Shown one piece after another: positions 34,590 through 46,319 of a DNA stretch of 64,000 nt. The translations under genes were made by a program, and so were the position numbers. The notes under the pieces were generated by a model. The model had not been told where the DNA came from, made no database searches, and saw nothing but the letters and a program-made list of their open reading frames with translations. The first letter of the stretch is position 1. The number at the start of each line of letters is the position of its first letter. Source of the DNA: Acanthosepion esculentum (lineage: Eukaryota; Mollusca; Cephalopoda; Sepiida; Sepiidae); assembly GCA_964036315.1 (NCBI GenBank), contig OZ038511.1, positions 517,729 to 581,728 on the forward strand, written 5' to 3'.

Positions 34590-34880
34590 ATTGTTTTCAG
34601 TGCTTTTGCATGGTACGACAATGCCTTCTCTAGGTGCTATGTGACTGTGTTGTTGGATTCACAGCTTGTATGTAGTGCACTGACACTCTGGTTGTCTGCA
34701 ACAAATATCTTGTCCGCCATGTCAATTAGTTTATACAAGGATGTCTTGTCTATCACGGTTGTGCCATAGTTTTCAGTATTTTGCCTATCCACCTATCCAA
34801 ATGCAGCATAGGATAGACTCGGACATTGTGTGATGACCCAAATGGCTTTTTATGAATCATATCAGTTGGGGTCCTCTCAC
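34590..34880 (-). repeat. Duplicated gag segment (copy beside integrase)
   Basis: It aligns with 37855-38150 in the same orientation. Shared blocks include GCACTGAC, AAATATCTTGT, ATAGTTTTCAGTA, CATAGGATAGACTC(G/A)GACATTGTGTG, and ATCAGTTGGGGTCCT. Several indels separate the copies. It directly abuts integrase-coding sequence, which is not its normal neighbour. Confidence 0.8.
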
Positions 34881-35998
34881 TTCAAGTCTGTATTGTTCTT
34901 GCTTTTACATGATGTATATCTGTCGTAAATTGCGATTATAGTTGAGGTGTCTAATTTCTCTGGATATATATTTATCTGAGTTTGTGTTTTTAGAGTGATG
35001 TGTGAGTCCTTTGGTATTTGATGTAGCAAAATGTTTGGATATTAGTAGCAGTCTGGAGAAGCTCCAGTAGTGTAGTTTTGAAGTCAGACCATGATAGGGA
35101 TAGTAGTAATATTAGAAATAGGTCAATCTATTTTTTTGGCCCTAAGCAAGGCAGAAATATCATTAGGAGATGACCTCTTAACTACTTCTCTATGCATCAC
35201 ACATGGCTGTTTTTTCTGGTGTATCATCTCTATTTGTCATTCTCATCGTCTCTTCTCTTTCTAGCTCAGAGATGTCAGTTTATATCCGTTCTGACCACGC
35301 TCTGAGACTCTGGTGCAAACATTCTTTTCAGCTAACATCAAAAGTCTTTTTGTGTAAATTTTTGGGGTTGGCCAAAATTATTTATATTTCTGTTTTCCCT
35401 TTTATTTTCATTTTTTTTTATAATGGAAGTTATGTGAAGAGCCTTCATAATTTTTGGTAGATTTCAGTCAAAAATAAGTAGGTTTATTTGGGTTCAGTCT
35501 TTTCTTCTTTCTTTTTTATTTGAGGGTTGCCTTGTTGAGAGAGAAGGAAAGTGATAAGTATTTTAAAGGAAAGTGCAAATGCCTTATTTTAATTTGAATA
35601 TTTTTTATTTTTGTTTATATAATTTTTTTATCGGGACTCACTACATGTTCATTGTGGTTGTAAAAGTTTTCTGGTTGTTTATACCACAAAATCACTGCCT
35701 TTGAGCAGATGGCAAAAATGTTTGATCATTAATCACTAGTAGTTCTTGGAAGAAAATACTGTAATAAAGTGATTGACTTACGTTAGGAATTTAATTCTTG
35801 TTTGATAACTGTGCCTATGTTAGTGTTAGGTGTATCTATGCTTAGTAGGATTTTTTCCAGATCGTTGTCCATGAATGACAACCGTTAAAGTTGACAGGTG
35901 TGGATTTAATGACATTGAATGTATCTAAAGCATTCTGTTAGAGTATAATGCTTTTGTTTTTCTTTTAGAAGTATCAATGAACAATTTGGTACAAATTT

Positions 35999-36400
35999 TC
36001 AATAAAAATTAACCAACCTGATGAAGCATCTTAGTTGTCTCCCAGATATTAGCAAAGGGAAGTCTTGGGTGGCTTTGATCTTTTCAGGTAGTGGTGACCA
36101 AAATGGAGACATTCTCTGGAATACTTGGTAGAGTCGTTGTTTGTGTGAGTCGATGTTAGCACCAGCTACAAGGATTTTGTTGACGTACACTTATACAGAT
36201 GGTAATCTGTGTATGACTTCATCGATAAGGTATTGTAATGTTTGGACAGTGTTCCTTAAACCAAATGACATTCTCAAGAATTTATAAAGCCCAAATGGTG
36301 ATGTCACTGCCATTTTGTGGATGTTGTTGTTGTTGACACTGGGGGTCTGATAATATGTTCTGATGAGGTCAATTTTCAAGAATATGTGTACGGCCAGCAG
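35999..36400 (-). pseudogene. Gypsy reverse transcriptase core remnant
   Basis: 36379-36191 reads KIDLIRTYYQTP, AVTSPFGLYKFLRMSFGLRN and a QTLQYLIDEV segment, corresponding to RT fingers and palm. 36190-35999 continues with YVNKILVAGANIDSHKQRL, where the usual YVDD is YVNK so both metal-binding aspartates are lost, then LPEKIKATQDFPL and GRQLRCFIRLVNFY. A stop separates the halves. It is a clear family match and a dead enzyme. Confidence 0.82.
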
Positions 36401-37080
36401 TCTCGATTCTGATAGTATATATGAGAGACAGTATATCAGTTAGTAACGGTCGAATTTGTAAGGAAGTTATATTAATCTTTATAAACCTCCTAACATTTAT
36501 ACATACAAAAATACTTGAAGAAAATGAGAAACAGGAAGTCATGGAAACAACAAAACAAGTATGATTTATTATCTGGTTGATAGTGGTTGTTATGTAGTGT
36601 CAGAGACACCAGTAATACTGAATAAATGGTATATAGTCTTTCTTGTATGTTTTTATTATATAATGTATATCGTGAATGTCCAGATAATTTAGTTGAGGAG
36701 AAAGAAGTATCTGGAGTTTTCTTATCTCGAATTTTGGTTATGAGACAAATGATATTGTTTTGGTCTAAAAAGTAATGGAGTTAAAATTTTGGGGAAACCA
36801 TTATGTTAACTGCCTGTCTGATAATGAGGGGGTCTTGTGTTTGTGTGTGGTAGAAGAAAAGAATTGGGTTGATTATCATTGGTTTAGAAAGGAGGAACTT
36901 TATTTATTTATGATAATTATTGTTATAATTATTTGTGACAGTATAATTAATATTTTTAATGGACATGACAAATTTAGTTTCCTTTAGTTGATGCATAAAC
37001 TGCAAATGTTGATGTTTGATTTGTGGACTAAATCAAGTGGTGAGCTGTATGGACTAGCTGAGTAATGAATGATTTTTTTT
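36400..37080. other. Insert splitting the Gypsy RT
   Basis: About 680 bp of AT-rich sequence separate the RT N-terminal region (37094-37342) from the RT core (36379). I recognise no motif or terminal repeat in it. Confidence 0.4.
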
Positions 37081-37093
37081 GCATAGCATTTGG

Positions 37094-37700
37094 TTAAATT
37101 CTTTCTAGCTGAAGTTGTATTTTTATGGGTGCAATCATCGTGAGTAAGAATTTACTGGTTGTCCAGTTGTTTTTATGTTTTGCTGTGTCTGATTGAATGC
37201 GAGGGGGGGTAGAGTTGAAGGACTGTGTTATTTCCTTGTACTGATTGAAAATCTCTATGTAGTCAGGGTTGTGGCATTTGGTAACGCTGATCCCACTTGT
37301 GTTGTAATGTGTACAGATGCCAGTGACACAAAAGTCTGTCATGTTGTCTGATGGAGTTCATATGCATGGACAAATTAAAGTTAGCTAAAATGTTGTCTCC
37401 CAGTCTGGATGATTTAACACCGGCTTATATAAAGGACCAAGTAAAATCATGACACATACCAATATTTAGCGTGAGTTGCTTCATTCCAAATGTCTCTATG
37501 CAGAATGCCATTCACTGACTGTAATTGGAGGGCAGTTGGGTGTGGTTGCTTTCAGGGGCAAAGGGTATCACACTGATAGCTGTTCCTGTGTCCACGAGGA
37601 ATTTTAGACTGTGGTTTATGTTCACTGAGCGACATTATGTTTTTCCACCAGAAGGGTTAACTTCAATAAACCTTCTGGTTTACTTGTTTCCCTGTTGTGT
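37094..37700 (-). pseudogene. Gypsy gag end, protease and RT start remnant
   Basis: Minus strand: a cysteine-containing gag end near 37700-37760 (degraded), then FLVDTGTAISVIPFAP (complement of 37554-37601), an intact-looking retropepsin D-T-G active site. After a frame break, 37342-37094 reads SGISVTKCHNPDYIEIFNQY and then KEITQSFNSTPPRIQSDT, the linker before RT in this family. Confidence 0.78.
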
Positions 37701-37854
37701 TGCATGGAATTTTCATTGCCTTGCATCATCTTGGAATGTCTGATCTGGTGATGCTAACAGATGTCTGGGTTGGTTGTCTCTGCTGGAAATGCATATATGT
37801 CAGTTATTGTTTCCATTGCATGATCTATTTTGATGTCTCTGTGTTAGGAGTAGT

Positions 37855-38900
37855 TGCATTTGCTGTACCTATTTCTGTAGGTACAGCAATGCCTTTTCTA
37901 CGTGCTGTGTGTCAGTGTTGTAGGATTTGCTTATTATATGCAGTGCACTGACTCTTGTGTTATCTGTGAGAAATATCTTGTTCACTATGTCGGTTAGTTT
38001 ATCCAAGGATGTCTAGTCTACCATGGGTGTTAGGATTTGCACCATAGTTTTCAGTAGTTTGCTTATCCAAAGGTGACATAGGATAGACTCAGACATTGTG
38101 TGCTGACCCAAATGGTTTTTCATGAACATATCAGTTGGGGTCCTGTTGCTATACTGTTGAATAACTCTCAGACTAGTCCTTCGTCGGAGTGTCTGGTCAT
38201 CTTGATGATAGCATTCTTTAACGTTGTGTGGGACTCATTTTCAGGTATGTTTACTAAGGTGTTTGCTACTTTGTTGATAATGCTTTGCGGTAATGCTTGA
38301 ACTACATTTGCAAATATGATTCTTTTGTAGGTTATTCTGATGACTGCAAAAATAGTTTCCAGTTGTAGTTTTTGGTGTTGGATTCATTGTAAGGTGAAAA
38401 CTAAAGCAGTGTTGATATGATGTCGATTGAATTGGTGGAGTCTTCGTTTGGAGCTGTGATGAATTTTGAAGTCATCAGCAGTGAGATTTCATTTTTATTT
38501 TATAAAGTTATGGGTCGATTTGAGCATTGGGATTACTATTTGTTGTTTATCAGGTTGTACTTACCGTTTTGTTACTCACTTTGGATTTAGTAGTCAAGAT
38601 AGACACATGCAAAAAATCAACATGCATATGTCTTTGAATGCGATAGACTCATGGGTGAAATATCTCATGAATTATTGTATTGCTGTAGTCGAGAGTTAAT
38701 CTCTGCTACTATACTGGTTTCATCGTTGGCAGAAAGCATAGGTGTTGATGGATATACCTTGTCGCTGCTGATAGTCTGGTTATGCTTGTCTGTCATATGG
38801 AGAGGTGGCTGTCACTAATTTCAGCTGGGCTGGATTTGTATTTGTCAGTGGAATCGGCATTGGCTTTATAGTCAGTCAGCAGCTCAGAAACAGCTGCTGC
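37855..38900 (-). pseudogene. Gypsy gag remnant
   Basis: Placed by position upstream of protease on the minus strand and by the partial duplicate at 34590-34880. Frames are broken and no motif is diagnostic. The right limit is approximate. Confidence 0.45.
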
Positions 38901-39425
38901 AAAAACTGGGGTCCTTTTTCTGATTGGTCAGAAAATATGTTTTATGACCCTGGTATTTTTTCCAGAAGTTGGTACACGGAGCTGGACAAAATCATGGTTT
39001 TATTTATTCCTTTGTTTCGTATTAGCTGTGGATATCGAAGTAAGAATGAAAGTTTCAACAGAGTCTGACACTCTGGATGATATGGCCCCCCATTTTAAGC
39101 TTTCAATCCTTTGTAAATGAAACCTAGAAGTGTTATACTTTTGACTTGATGTTATATGTTGTGGTATTGATTTCTGGGAATTGTGATAAGTAAAGATTAA
39201 TGAGAAAAAGACAAAGGAACAGATGTTGACTGAAAAAGATTTTATTTTCTTCTGTATGTATATCAGCAGAAGTCTGTGGTGTCATAACTAAGGGACATAA
39301 TGGGCAAAATTGTTATGCTGTAGTAATTGTATCTATAACATCTCTTTTTGATTGGTGTATAATTTTATTATATGTGTAAAGGTTATTTTTTTATGTATCT
39401 TGCGAGAGAGTTTATGATTTGACTG

Positions 39426-39677
39426 TTACGTGTCTTGTCTTAAGGGTTGCGGCTTGTTGATTGAATGGACGTTGCATTTGTTGATAATGATTTGTTTTTG
39501 GTTTGATGTTCTCATAGTCAATACCCCGTGTGGTTTGTATTTGTTTTCTGTTTTGAGAAGGTGATGCCTGTTGAGTATAATTTGATTACCTTCCTCGGTA
39601 ATTACTAGACAAGAACAAGGTTGTGTTAGTTTTTTGACAACTTCACCAGTTGTCAACTTTAATTCTGAAGTTATCAT
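39426..39677 (-). pseudogene. Gypsy integrase C-terminal tail remnant
   Basis: The 83-codon frame ends the polyprotein: SELKLTTGEVVKKLTQPCSC, then LVITEEGNQIILNRHHLLKT, matching the degenerate chromodomain-like tail (usual form RSYxVxTxxGxxxRRNRxHL) of K02A2.6-type integrases. Confidence 0.6.
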
Positions 39678-40019
39678 TCCATTTTAACTACTGGCAGCTC
39701 TCCTGAAAATTGTAATTCTTTGCTATTTGTTATTTCTGCAAATGTTTGGTATGTAATGTGTTGGTTTGTTTGTAGCATTTTGCTCATTTATTGGTATTTA
39801 TAATAATCAATTGGCAAATAAGACTAATCAAGCATTGAATAAATCAAAGACGCTGAATGGCTAAAGAAAGGATCAATCACTGACTCTGAATGGGACTGCT
39901 CTTTCAACAAAGACTGTTGACAACATAACCGAATGTCTTTCACCTAAGCTAAGTCTGCAGATGCACATTGTCTGCAGCCACTTCCATTTTCTTTCCTTAT
40001 TTCTCTTTTTCTATTTGGA

Positions 40020-41010
40020 TATTAGATTTATTCCAAATTATAGCAATTTATCTGAATGTTTGTTGGTTAAATCATTTGAAGTCTGAATTAGAAGCTTTTT
40101 AGTTTTAGTACAGGTCATTGTGTTTCTCTCTCTTCAAAAGCTGTCACACAGCTCGTTTGAGTACACGCAAACTTAGTACTAAGCCCCCACAAACTTAAGA
40201 ATTGTATCTTAATATTTTTATATAATCCCCACATGTAATGCTAAGGATTATCATTTCTCTCTGTGATGCCATTCAATTTGGAGTAGTACGTAGTTTTTAT
40301 GCACTCAAAATACCATTTTTGGTGAATATTTTAAAGTCAAATGACTTGAATTCTGGTCTGTTATCACTGACAACAATCTGTAGAAGGCCAAATTTGGAAA
40401 AAGTATTTTCTTTATCTTTCTGGCTGTTGCTGATTCATAGTCTTAAATACGGCATAAAATGAAATATCTTGTGGTATAGTCCACGATTGCAAGATATGAT
40501 TTTCCATTTAGATGAAATATATATGTTGCAACTTTTGTCCATGGAGTTGACAATAATTTAATTCTGGCCCCAGATAAATTGTCTTTCGTCAACACAAAAT
40601 TAAATACAAACAGTGATCAATCAGTGTAAAGTGAAATAGATTATTTCATATTGAGTAATACATTCGAATCACTTGCTGAAAACAGGAAAACCTACAAAAG
40701 CTGTCTTTGTGGATAGGTTACAAAGTGGATAGTTAACTATTTGACTGGGTGGCCTTAGTGTTTGGTGGGAGAGTGTATATATATTATTTATGTATACATG
40801 TCTAATGAACTCGACCCTGATTCTACTAGTGGACATCGTTTCTTAAATGTTAAGTCAGATCAGATTAACAATTTTTTGATAGTCATTCTGATTTCCACAA
40901 ATCTAAGAAAGGTGTTTCTTTTCAAACTATAGCAACTTATCTGGGTGTTGTAAGATGAATCCTTTTAAGTCCAAATTAAACACTTTTTAGTTTTAAAATA
41001 ATTGAATCAT
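40020..41010 (+). repeat. Diverged direct repeat pair (40020-40115 and 40915-41010)
   Basis: Both copies read AAA(T/C)TATAGCAA(T/C)TTATCTG then GTGTT or TGTTT, and end in GAAG(T/C)... CTTTTTAGTTTTA. They may be parts of an LTR or of another repeat family. Confidence 0.4.
40230..40600 (-). pseudogene. Gypsy integrase core remnant
   Basis: Minus-strand fragments in shifting frames read AYLAIVDYTTRYFI (around the first aspartate), then SDNRPEFKSFDFKIFTKNGI (second aspartate, usually SDNGPQF), followed by a degraded TPNWMASQRE where TPYHPSSNGQAER-like sequence is normal. The plus-strand 74-codon frame here is its shadow. Confidence 0.65.
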
Positions 41011-41109
41011 TTTTATTCCATATGAGTTTTGATTTGATTTAAGTTACTACAGAGTGGTGAAGATTTCTTGATTGATTAGAAGTTTGGCTAAGTTCTGATT
41101 CTGATAATC

Positions 41110-41480
41110 AACTTACATAGAATTATGTGCTGACCATGTTTTTGCTCTGAGTGCTTATGCTGGGCCAGTATGTGCATTCTTTTGCTCTAGCTGTCTTCTT
41201 TTATGTGCTGTATTGCTTCAGGATATGGGCAGACATGGCTCTCTACAACTTTCTGTTCTTTGTAGCTCTTAACAATGTTTGCTTTTTTAATGTCTTTCCC
41301 ACTCCCACATCTGACATCCATTTACACAAGCTTGTTAGATAAGTTCCTTGCTGTTTCATTCTGTCTCTCTTACCTTCAATATATCCTGTGTGTGTCAAAT
41401 TCTCAAAGCCTTCTTTCTTCATTATGTGTCCCCAATATTTCTGTTTTATCTTTCTGATTCTAAGTTTCTTTTTTTCTTTT
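41110..41480 (-). mobile_element. RTE-like LINE 3' fragment
   Basis: TTCAGGATATGGGCAGACAT then GGCTCTCTACAACTTTCTGT is the reverse complement of the LINE 3' coding end at 27540-27590. The antisense translation TNSQSLLSSLCVPNISVL aligns with the antisense of 27184-27444. It lies inside the Gypsy remnant. Confidence 0.7.
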
Positions 41481-42031
41481 CAATTCTTTGCTGCCCCATA
41501 TGGATTTCTTTTAGGGTTTCTTGATGCAGAGAATCAGGAACAATGATTCTTTGAGAGCAGCTCTGAAGGGACATGGCACCTAAAAGAAGATTATCTTTGA
41601 GAACAGATCTTTTTCACTCCTGAAATTTCATCATTGATAGAAATGAAAGGTTGAACAGGATATAGAGTTTTTCCGTTTCCCCTTTAGTTGGCAGAACGCA
41701 TTTTTGTGCAAGTGATGAGACTTTCTAAAGTGAGATCGCTTGTTGTTGCTTTCCTGTAGACATTGAACTTCTTATCCTGCACTGGGTCATGTTTGTTTTT
41801 TCTGATTCAATGAATGTATGTTTTCATGTCCATGTCAGACATCCTCATATTATTATTACGTTGAACACAATATAGAATATCAACAACAAATTGCACCTTG
41901 GTATATAATTCAGCTTGTAATTATATGGTTGCAGAGTTAGTCTGATTCTTTAAATTCTTGGAGGAATCTTTGGAAATGTTATGTCAAATAACTTGATGGA
42001 ATTTTTTGTCAGTAAGCACAAGGCTTAAAGT

Positions 42032-42150
42032 GCTTACAACTAGATCACATTGAAACACCAGTTCCCATATGATCACCAAAGTTAAGCAGCACTGAGCCTG
42101 GTCAGTACCTATATGAGTCACCATTTGAGAATACCAAATGCTGTAAGCTT
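42032..42150 (+). rRNA. 5S rRNA-like sequence (pseudogene / SINE head)
   Basis: The 119 nt match a complete 5S rRNA in length and order. The A box reads AGTTAAGCAGCACTGAGCC (5S: AGCTAAGCAGGGTCGGGCC), followed by TGGTCAGTACCTATATGAG (5S: TGGTTAGTACTTGGATGGG) and GAATACCAAATGCTGTAAGC (5S: GAATACCGGGTGCTGTAGGC). The ends GCTTACAAC and GCTGTAAGCTT pair as helix I. Many substitutions, mostly transitions, rule out a working ribosomal gene. It is joined within about 5 nt to a tRNA-like sequence, so a SINE promoter head is more likely than a stray 5S pseudogene. Confidence 0.85.
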
Positions 42151-42375
42151 GGCTGTGTGGGTGGTGTAATGGATTATGGCTCAGAATTGTTAATCGGAGA
42201 GCTAAGTTCCAATTCTCCTTGGGTTTGTTATATTCACCTCTTCTGTAGCCATGGGTTCATTAGTGAAGCCTGTATCACTAAACCATTATTATTTCTAAAA
42301 CATCTTACAGTTTTAAAATATTTTCTGGCTTTAAATAACCTCCAAAGTCGTAGAAAACAAGTTAATCGAAAACAA
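42150..42375 (+). mobile_element. tRNA-like part and body of a 5S+tRNA composite SINE
   Basis: GGTGGTGTAATGGATTATGG (A-box region) and GCTAAGTTCCAATTCTCC (B-box region) resemble the head of the SINE at 18855, GGTGGAGTAATGGATAGTGG and ACTGAGTTCGAATTCCAG. The following body includes TAGTGAAGCCTGTATCAC, comparable to ATCACTGAAGCCTGTGTTTG after the tRNA-like unit at 63.6 kb, and TTTTCTGGCTTTAAATAACC, comparable to the window start. The unit sits inside the Gypsy RNase H region. Confidence 0.65.
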
Positions 42376-42378
42376 GAC

Positions 42379-43420
42379 TTAAAGCTGAACTTTTGATATG
42401 ACAGGAGCTCTATTTTGAAGAGTCTCTGTGTATGAGTCAAATGAAATTGGTAGCCATTTTCTGTTGTAGCCTTGTTCCATTACTGCTCCGTGTCCATGCT
42501 TAATAGCATCTGTCATAATCTTTGTGGATTGATTAAGGTAATGGAATTGTAGTATTGTCTCAGTTGTGATTATTTCCTTGAGGTTTATTGCTTCAACACG
42601 AGATTTGTCAAATGACCATAAAGTATCGATTTGTAGAAGTTGACTTAATGGCATCATCACTTAAGAATCATTTGGGAGAAATTTGAACAAATAATTGGTC
42701 CTGAATAAAATCTTTGTAGATCTTGTTCAGACATGTTTAAAGATATATCATTAATCGCTTCCACTTTGGCTCAATTTGGTTTTAGTTCTTTACTTGTGGT
42801 AAGATGACCAAATTTAGTGATCTTTGAGCAAAAATGCATTTGTATCTGTTCAATTTCAAGTTATATTTACGCAGACAGTTGAAAATGAATTTGAGTATTT
42901 GTCTACGTTCGAAAGAATTGGATCAAATTATGTGTCGTTTTGGGAGATTTTTGTTACTGTGATTCTATTTTAGCAAAACTTCAATTAGGAAAACTTGCTT
43001 ATTAATTCCATAGGGTAGTCTCATAAATTTCTATTGTCTAAAACTTATTAAAAGTTAGAAGGCACCAAGATTTTCCATCAACAGGAATTTGCCAATATTA
43101 GTTCTGAGTATCAAGTTTTGAGAAATATTTTGGATTGTGCATTTCTGCAGAAATATCATCCACAATACAAAGTTTAAAATGATACATTTTTATTGCTTTA
43201 TTTATATTTCTGGCATCTTTACATAGACATACTTTTCCGTCAGTTTTTTTCTATGGTCACGAGATAGTAAATTTGTAGGTTCCTATACAGCTCATATTAT
43301 TCCTAGATTCCTCATCTTTTTTAGTTGCAAAAGAAACCTTTTCAGGTGGGCAGGGGTTGACAGGATTTATTCCAGGGTTTATGGCGATTGGATGAAAAAG
43401 TACAGATTTTACAAAAACAG
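42379..43420 (-). pseudogene. Gypsy RT/RNase H remnant
   Basis: 42660-42379 reads LLQIDTLWSFDKSRVEAINL, then ILQFHYLNQSTKIMTDAIKH and HGAVMEQGYNRKWLPIS, the RT thumb to RNase H junction of K02A2.6-type Pol; the RNase H catalytic aspartate lies in the TDA motif. Upstream, degraded text near 42850 reads YNLKLNRYKCIFAQRSLN, corresponding to the RT segment after the catalytic box. Stops are dense. Confidence 0.75.
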
Positions 43421-45118
43421 TAAGTAAATTCTTTTAACAGACTTTACATACTTGATTTATTTATTTATAAAAATTCTATTATATTTAATTTCTTGCACAT
43501 TTTTGTGTCAAAAACTGTCTGAGAATTTGTGGCAAACTCAGATGTAAAAAAATATAAAATAAAATATTAATATATTCAAAAGAATGAATTCAAATTAAGA
43601 TAAGGCTTTCTTTTAAAACCCAATATTTCTTTTTCTTTCTCTCTATTCTTCTCCCTCAACTAATGAGGAGGCTACCCTCAAAGAAAAAAGAGGAGAAAGA
43701 AGAAGAAAAGACAGAACACAGCTGCAAAATGGTGGAAGTTTGCTGGTCCAAATTCTAGTTATTGTGACAAGAAATCTACCAAAATAAGAGAGGTTTCATG
43801 CATAACTTCTGCTGAAAATAATGAAAAAGTAAGGAATGCCAGAAAATAGAAGAACTTTGGTCAATCAAAAAAACACAACAAAGAGACTTTTAATGTTAGC
43901 CAAAACTAAACTTTATGCCAAGATGTGTGGAGCCGTTTCTGAAGTGAATATAAAGTGATAACCAACAGGCTGATGGGGAGGAGGAGGAGAACATTCCAGA
44001 GAAACCAGCCAAGCATGTCATGTAAAGAAGCTAAGTGAACATCTGCTGAAGACATTTTTTCCGCTCTACTGAGGGCTGAGAAAACACAGTAGATTGACGT
44101 CAGCAACATGGTTCCAAATCAACCACACATGCCCAACTGCGCTACCAAAATGTCTGACCAAAGGTGAACTATTAATTACCCAGTCGAATGAACTTTTGAC
44201 AAACTGAATTACAAAGGACTCAAATAAATATATATTATTTGTTTATACATTTCATTCTGTTCATTTATTCCAAAGTTTCCAAGAAATAAAATTAAAAACC
44301 TCTGGTGTTTTTCCACAAATACACAAGTTGCAACTTTTTTTTTCCACAGTCACAATACATTTTTCACAAACATGGTATTTTGTATTATTATAAGCATTTC
44401 AATCCCCTGAATTTTTTTTCTTGAGTCAGGAGGAAAAGTTAGGGATAAACTTTCTTGGGAAATACACATTTCTATTCCCGAGTTGAATATAAATTTTATT
44501 GTGAAGTTGTTTAAGTCTTTTCTAGTCTCTGGACATTCATTGAGTAGACCTCATTGCTTGAGTTGTTGTTTAAAGTGATTTCTGTCTCATGCACGGATAT
44601 CTAAGATCTGCATATCTTCACAAAATGGCCTCTCTAATTGTATTTACTACTGGTTTTGTGAAATGTGAGACAATTATTTCTCTTGTGACTGTTGCTGCAA
44701 TATTTGCATGGGTTTATGCAATTTTCATTGTTGCCAGTTTTTTATCACTTGCATGGAGGCTTTTCAAATTTTTTGTGCTGTTACTTGTCTGTTGACATTA
44801 TATATTCGAAATGTCAGTTATTTGAGTTTCAGCTAAGACATTTAATATTTTAGATTGGTGTTTTGTCTCTTTTGCACATTGTCCAGCCTGATAACGCTTT
44901 CCTTCCCCATATTAATACGTCTTTAGTAAAACTACTGGTGATATTACCAAATACACATTGTTGAGTTTTGTGTCACAATTCACTTGCATAATAATTGAAC
45001 TATTGATTATTTACTTACAAGTTAAAGACTTGTGCATAAGAAATGTTAAATTCTTTCTTGGCACACACTATTTTCATTTTATTAATATTTATTCTATGTT
45101 CACTTTCAATACATATGA

Positions 45119-45515
45119 ATTGATTGATTTATTTGTTTAATGGCATCTCAATCCCTCATGGGTCATTTAATGCGAAAATTTAATTTTCTTGAGAACTTGG
45201 AAGTAATAAAGATGTGATACATGTTATTCTGCTTTCACAATTGAATACATGGTAGATAATACTCAGCTTTTGTGCATATCCATGTTTGTGTAAACATAAT
45301 TACTAGAGACAGTGATATGTGTTTTTGTATGTTGTAGTTTTCTTGAAGTCATATTTTGGAATAAAGTTTGATTTCTTTAAGAAATTATAGGATATTCTAT
45401 GGATTAATGCCATGAAAGAGTTTGTTCACGTTAGTCATTTGGTAGGTTGATTTTGTTTAGTGGCATATCAATCAGTGGATTATTTAATGCTGAAATCTAA
45501 ATAATTTGAACACAA
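45119..45515 (+). repeat. Diverged direct repeat pair (45119-45195, 45443-45515)
   Basis: Both copies contain GATTT(A/T)TTTGTTTA then TGGCAT(C/A)TCAATC and TTTAATGC(G/T)(G/A)AA. The unit is unassigned. Confidence 0.45.
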
Positions 45516-46319
45516 TTTTAAGACTTAAACTACAGATAAAATGTATTGTTGGAAATTCTACTATAAATATGTATTGATGGTAATTTTACTATAAAAATGT
45601 ATTTTTATACTTTCATAGTGTTTTGTTTGAGGATGTTTATTATTTGCTCATAGCTGGTACCATAACAGGTACTATCAGGGTGGACTTTGGAACAACAGCA
45701 ATGAAGAGGTGGTTCTACATTCCTCAAAACCTCCAATCTCCCGATCAGGAACCTTTCTGCCAGATGTAGTTTAGCATCATACCCAGGGCTACAATATATA
45801 GAAGTATAAAAACAAATCTTCAAACTGTGTTTTATAAATTCAACATGATTTGAAGGTTATTTTTATCTTCGTATGCATTGAAAGTGAACATAGAATAAAT
45901 ATCTTGTTCCTTTGGACCAATACAAGAAGAATCGAAGTGGGAACTTTACCGGGTTTTATGTCACTTTCTGCCACTAAAAGGAAGAAATTAAACAGGTTCT
46001 TCCATTTTTTTCCATGCAGCAGAAAATTCATCACATCAAAGATTTACGATGCAGTAGAGAAACCATTTTTCAAAAATTAATCCAGGTTTTTTTTTTTCTG
46101 TGGAATTTGGTTCTAGATTTTTTATCACAACATGTTATACTTCTCTAGTTCAGTAACTCTCTATCCTGAGTGGCTCTTGGTCCTTGTATTGGGGGAATAA
46201 TAGTACAAACTGAAGGCCATAGAAGCTGAAAACAACAACAGAGATGACAGCAGTAGTTTAAATATAAATAATGATAACACAACATTCCAGAAATTTAGAC
46301 AGAAATGATAAGTCCACAG

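Larger units (their letters stand above)
33870..38900 (-). mobile_element. Rearranged Ty3/Gypsy retrotransposon
   Basis: On the minus strand from right to left: gag region (about 38900-37650), protease (complement of 37554-37595), RT start (37342-37094), about 680 bp of unrelated sequence, RT core (36379-35999), an unassigned 1.1 kb, a second gag segment (34880-34590), integrase zinc-binding region (34584-34231) and integrase core (34170-33880). The RT and integrase types differ from the K02A2.6-like elements at 0.4 and 39.4 kb. All frames carry stops. No LTR pair could be identified. The second gag segment out of order is the striking point. Confidence 0.78.
39420..43420 (-). mobile_element. 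Second K02A2.6-like Ty3/Gypsy remnant, with nested inserts
   Basis: From right to left on the minus strand: degraded RT (about 43400-42680), the RT/RNase H junction (42660-42379), a 5S/tRNA-like SINE unit (42375-42032), a LINE 3' fragment (41480-41200), integrase core (about 40600-40230) and the polyprotein C-terminus (39677-39426). The order is collinear with the element at 0.4-3.9 kb. It is full of stops. No LTR pair was recognised; a diverged direct repeat at 40020-40115 and 40915-41010 lies inside it. Confidence 0.75.

Noticed and set aside
42032..42150. Functional 5S rRNA gene
   Set aside because: Too many substitutions in conserved positions, no T-run terminator at the 3' end, and direct fusion to a tRNA-like unit.
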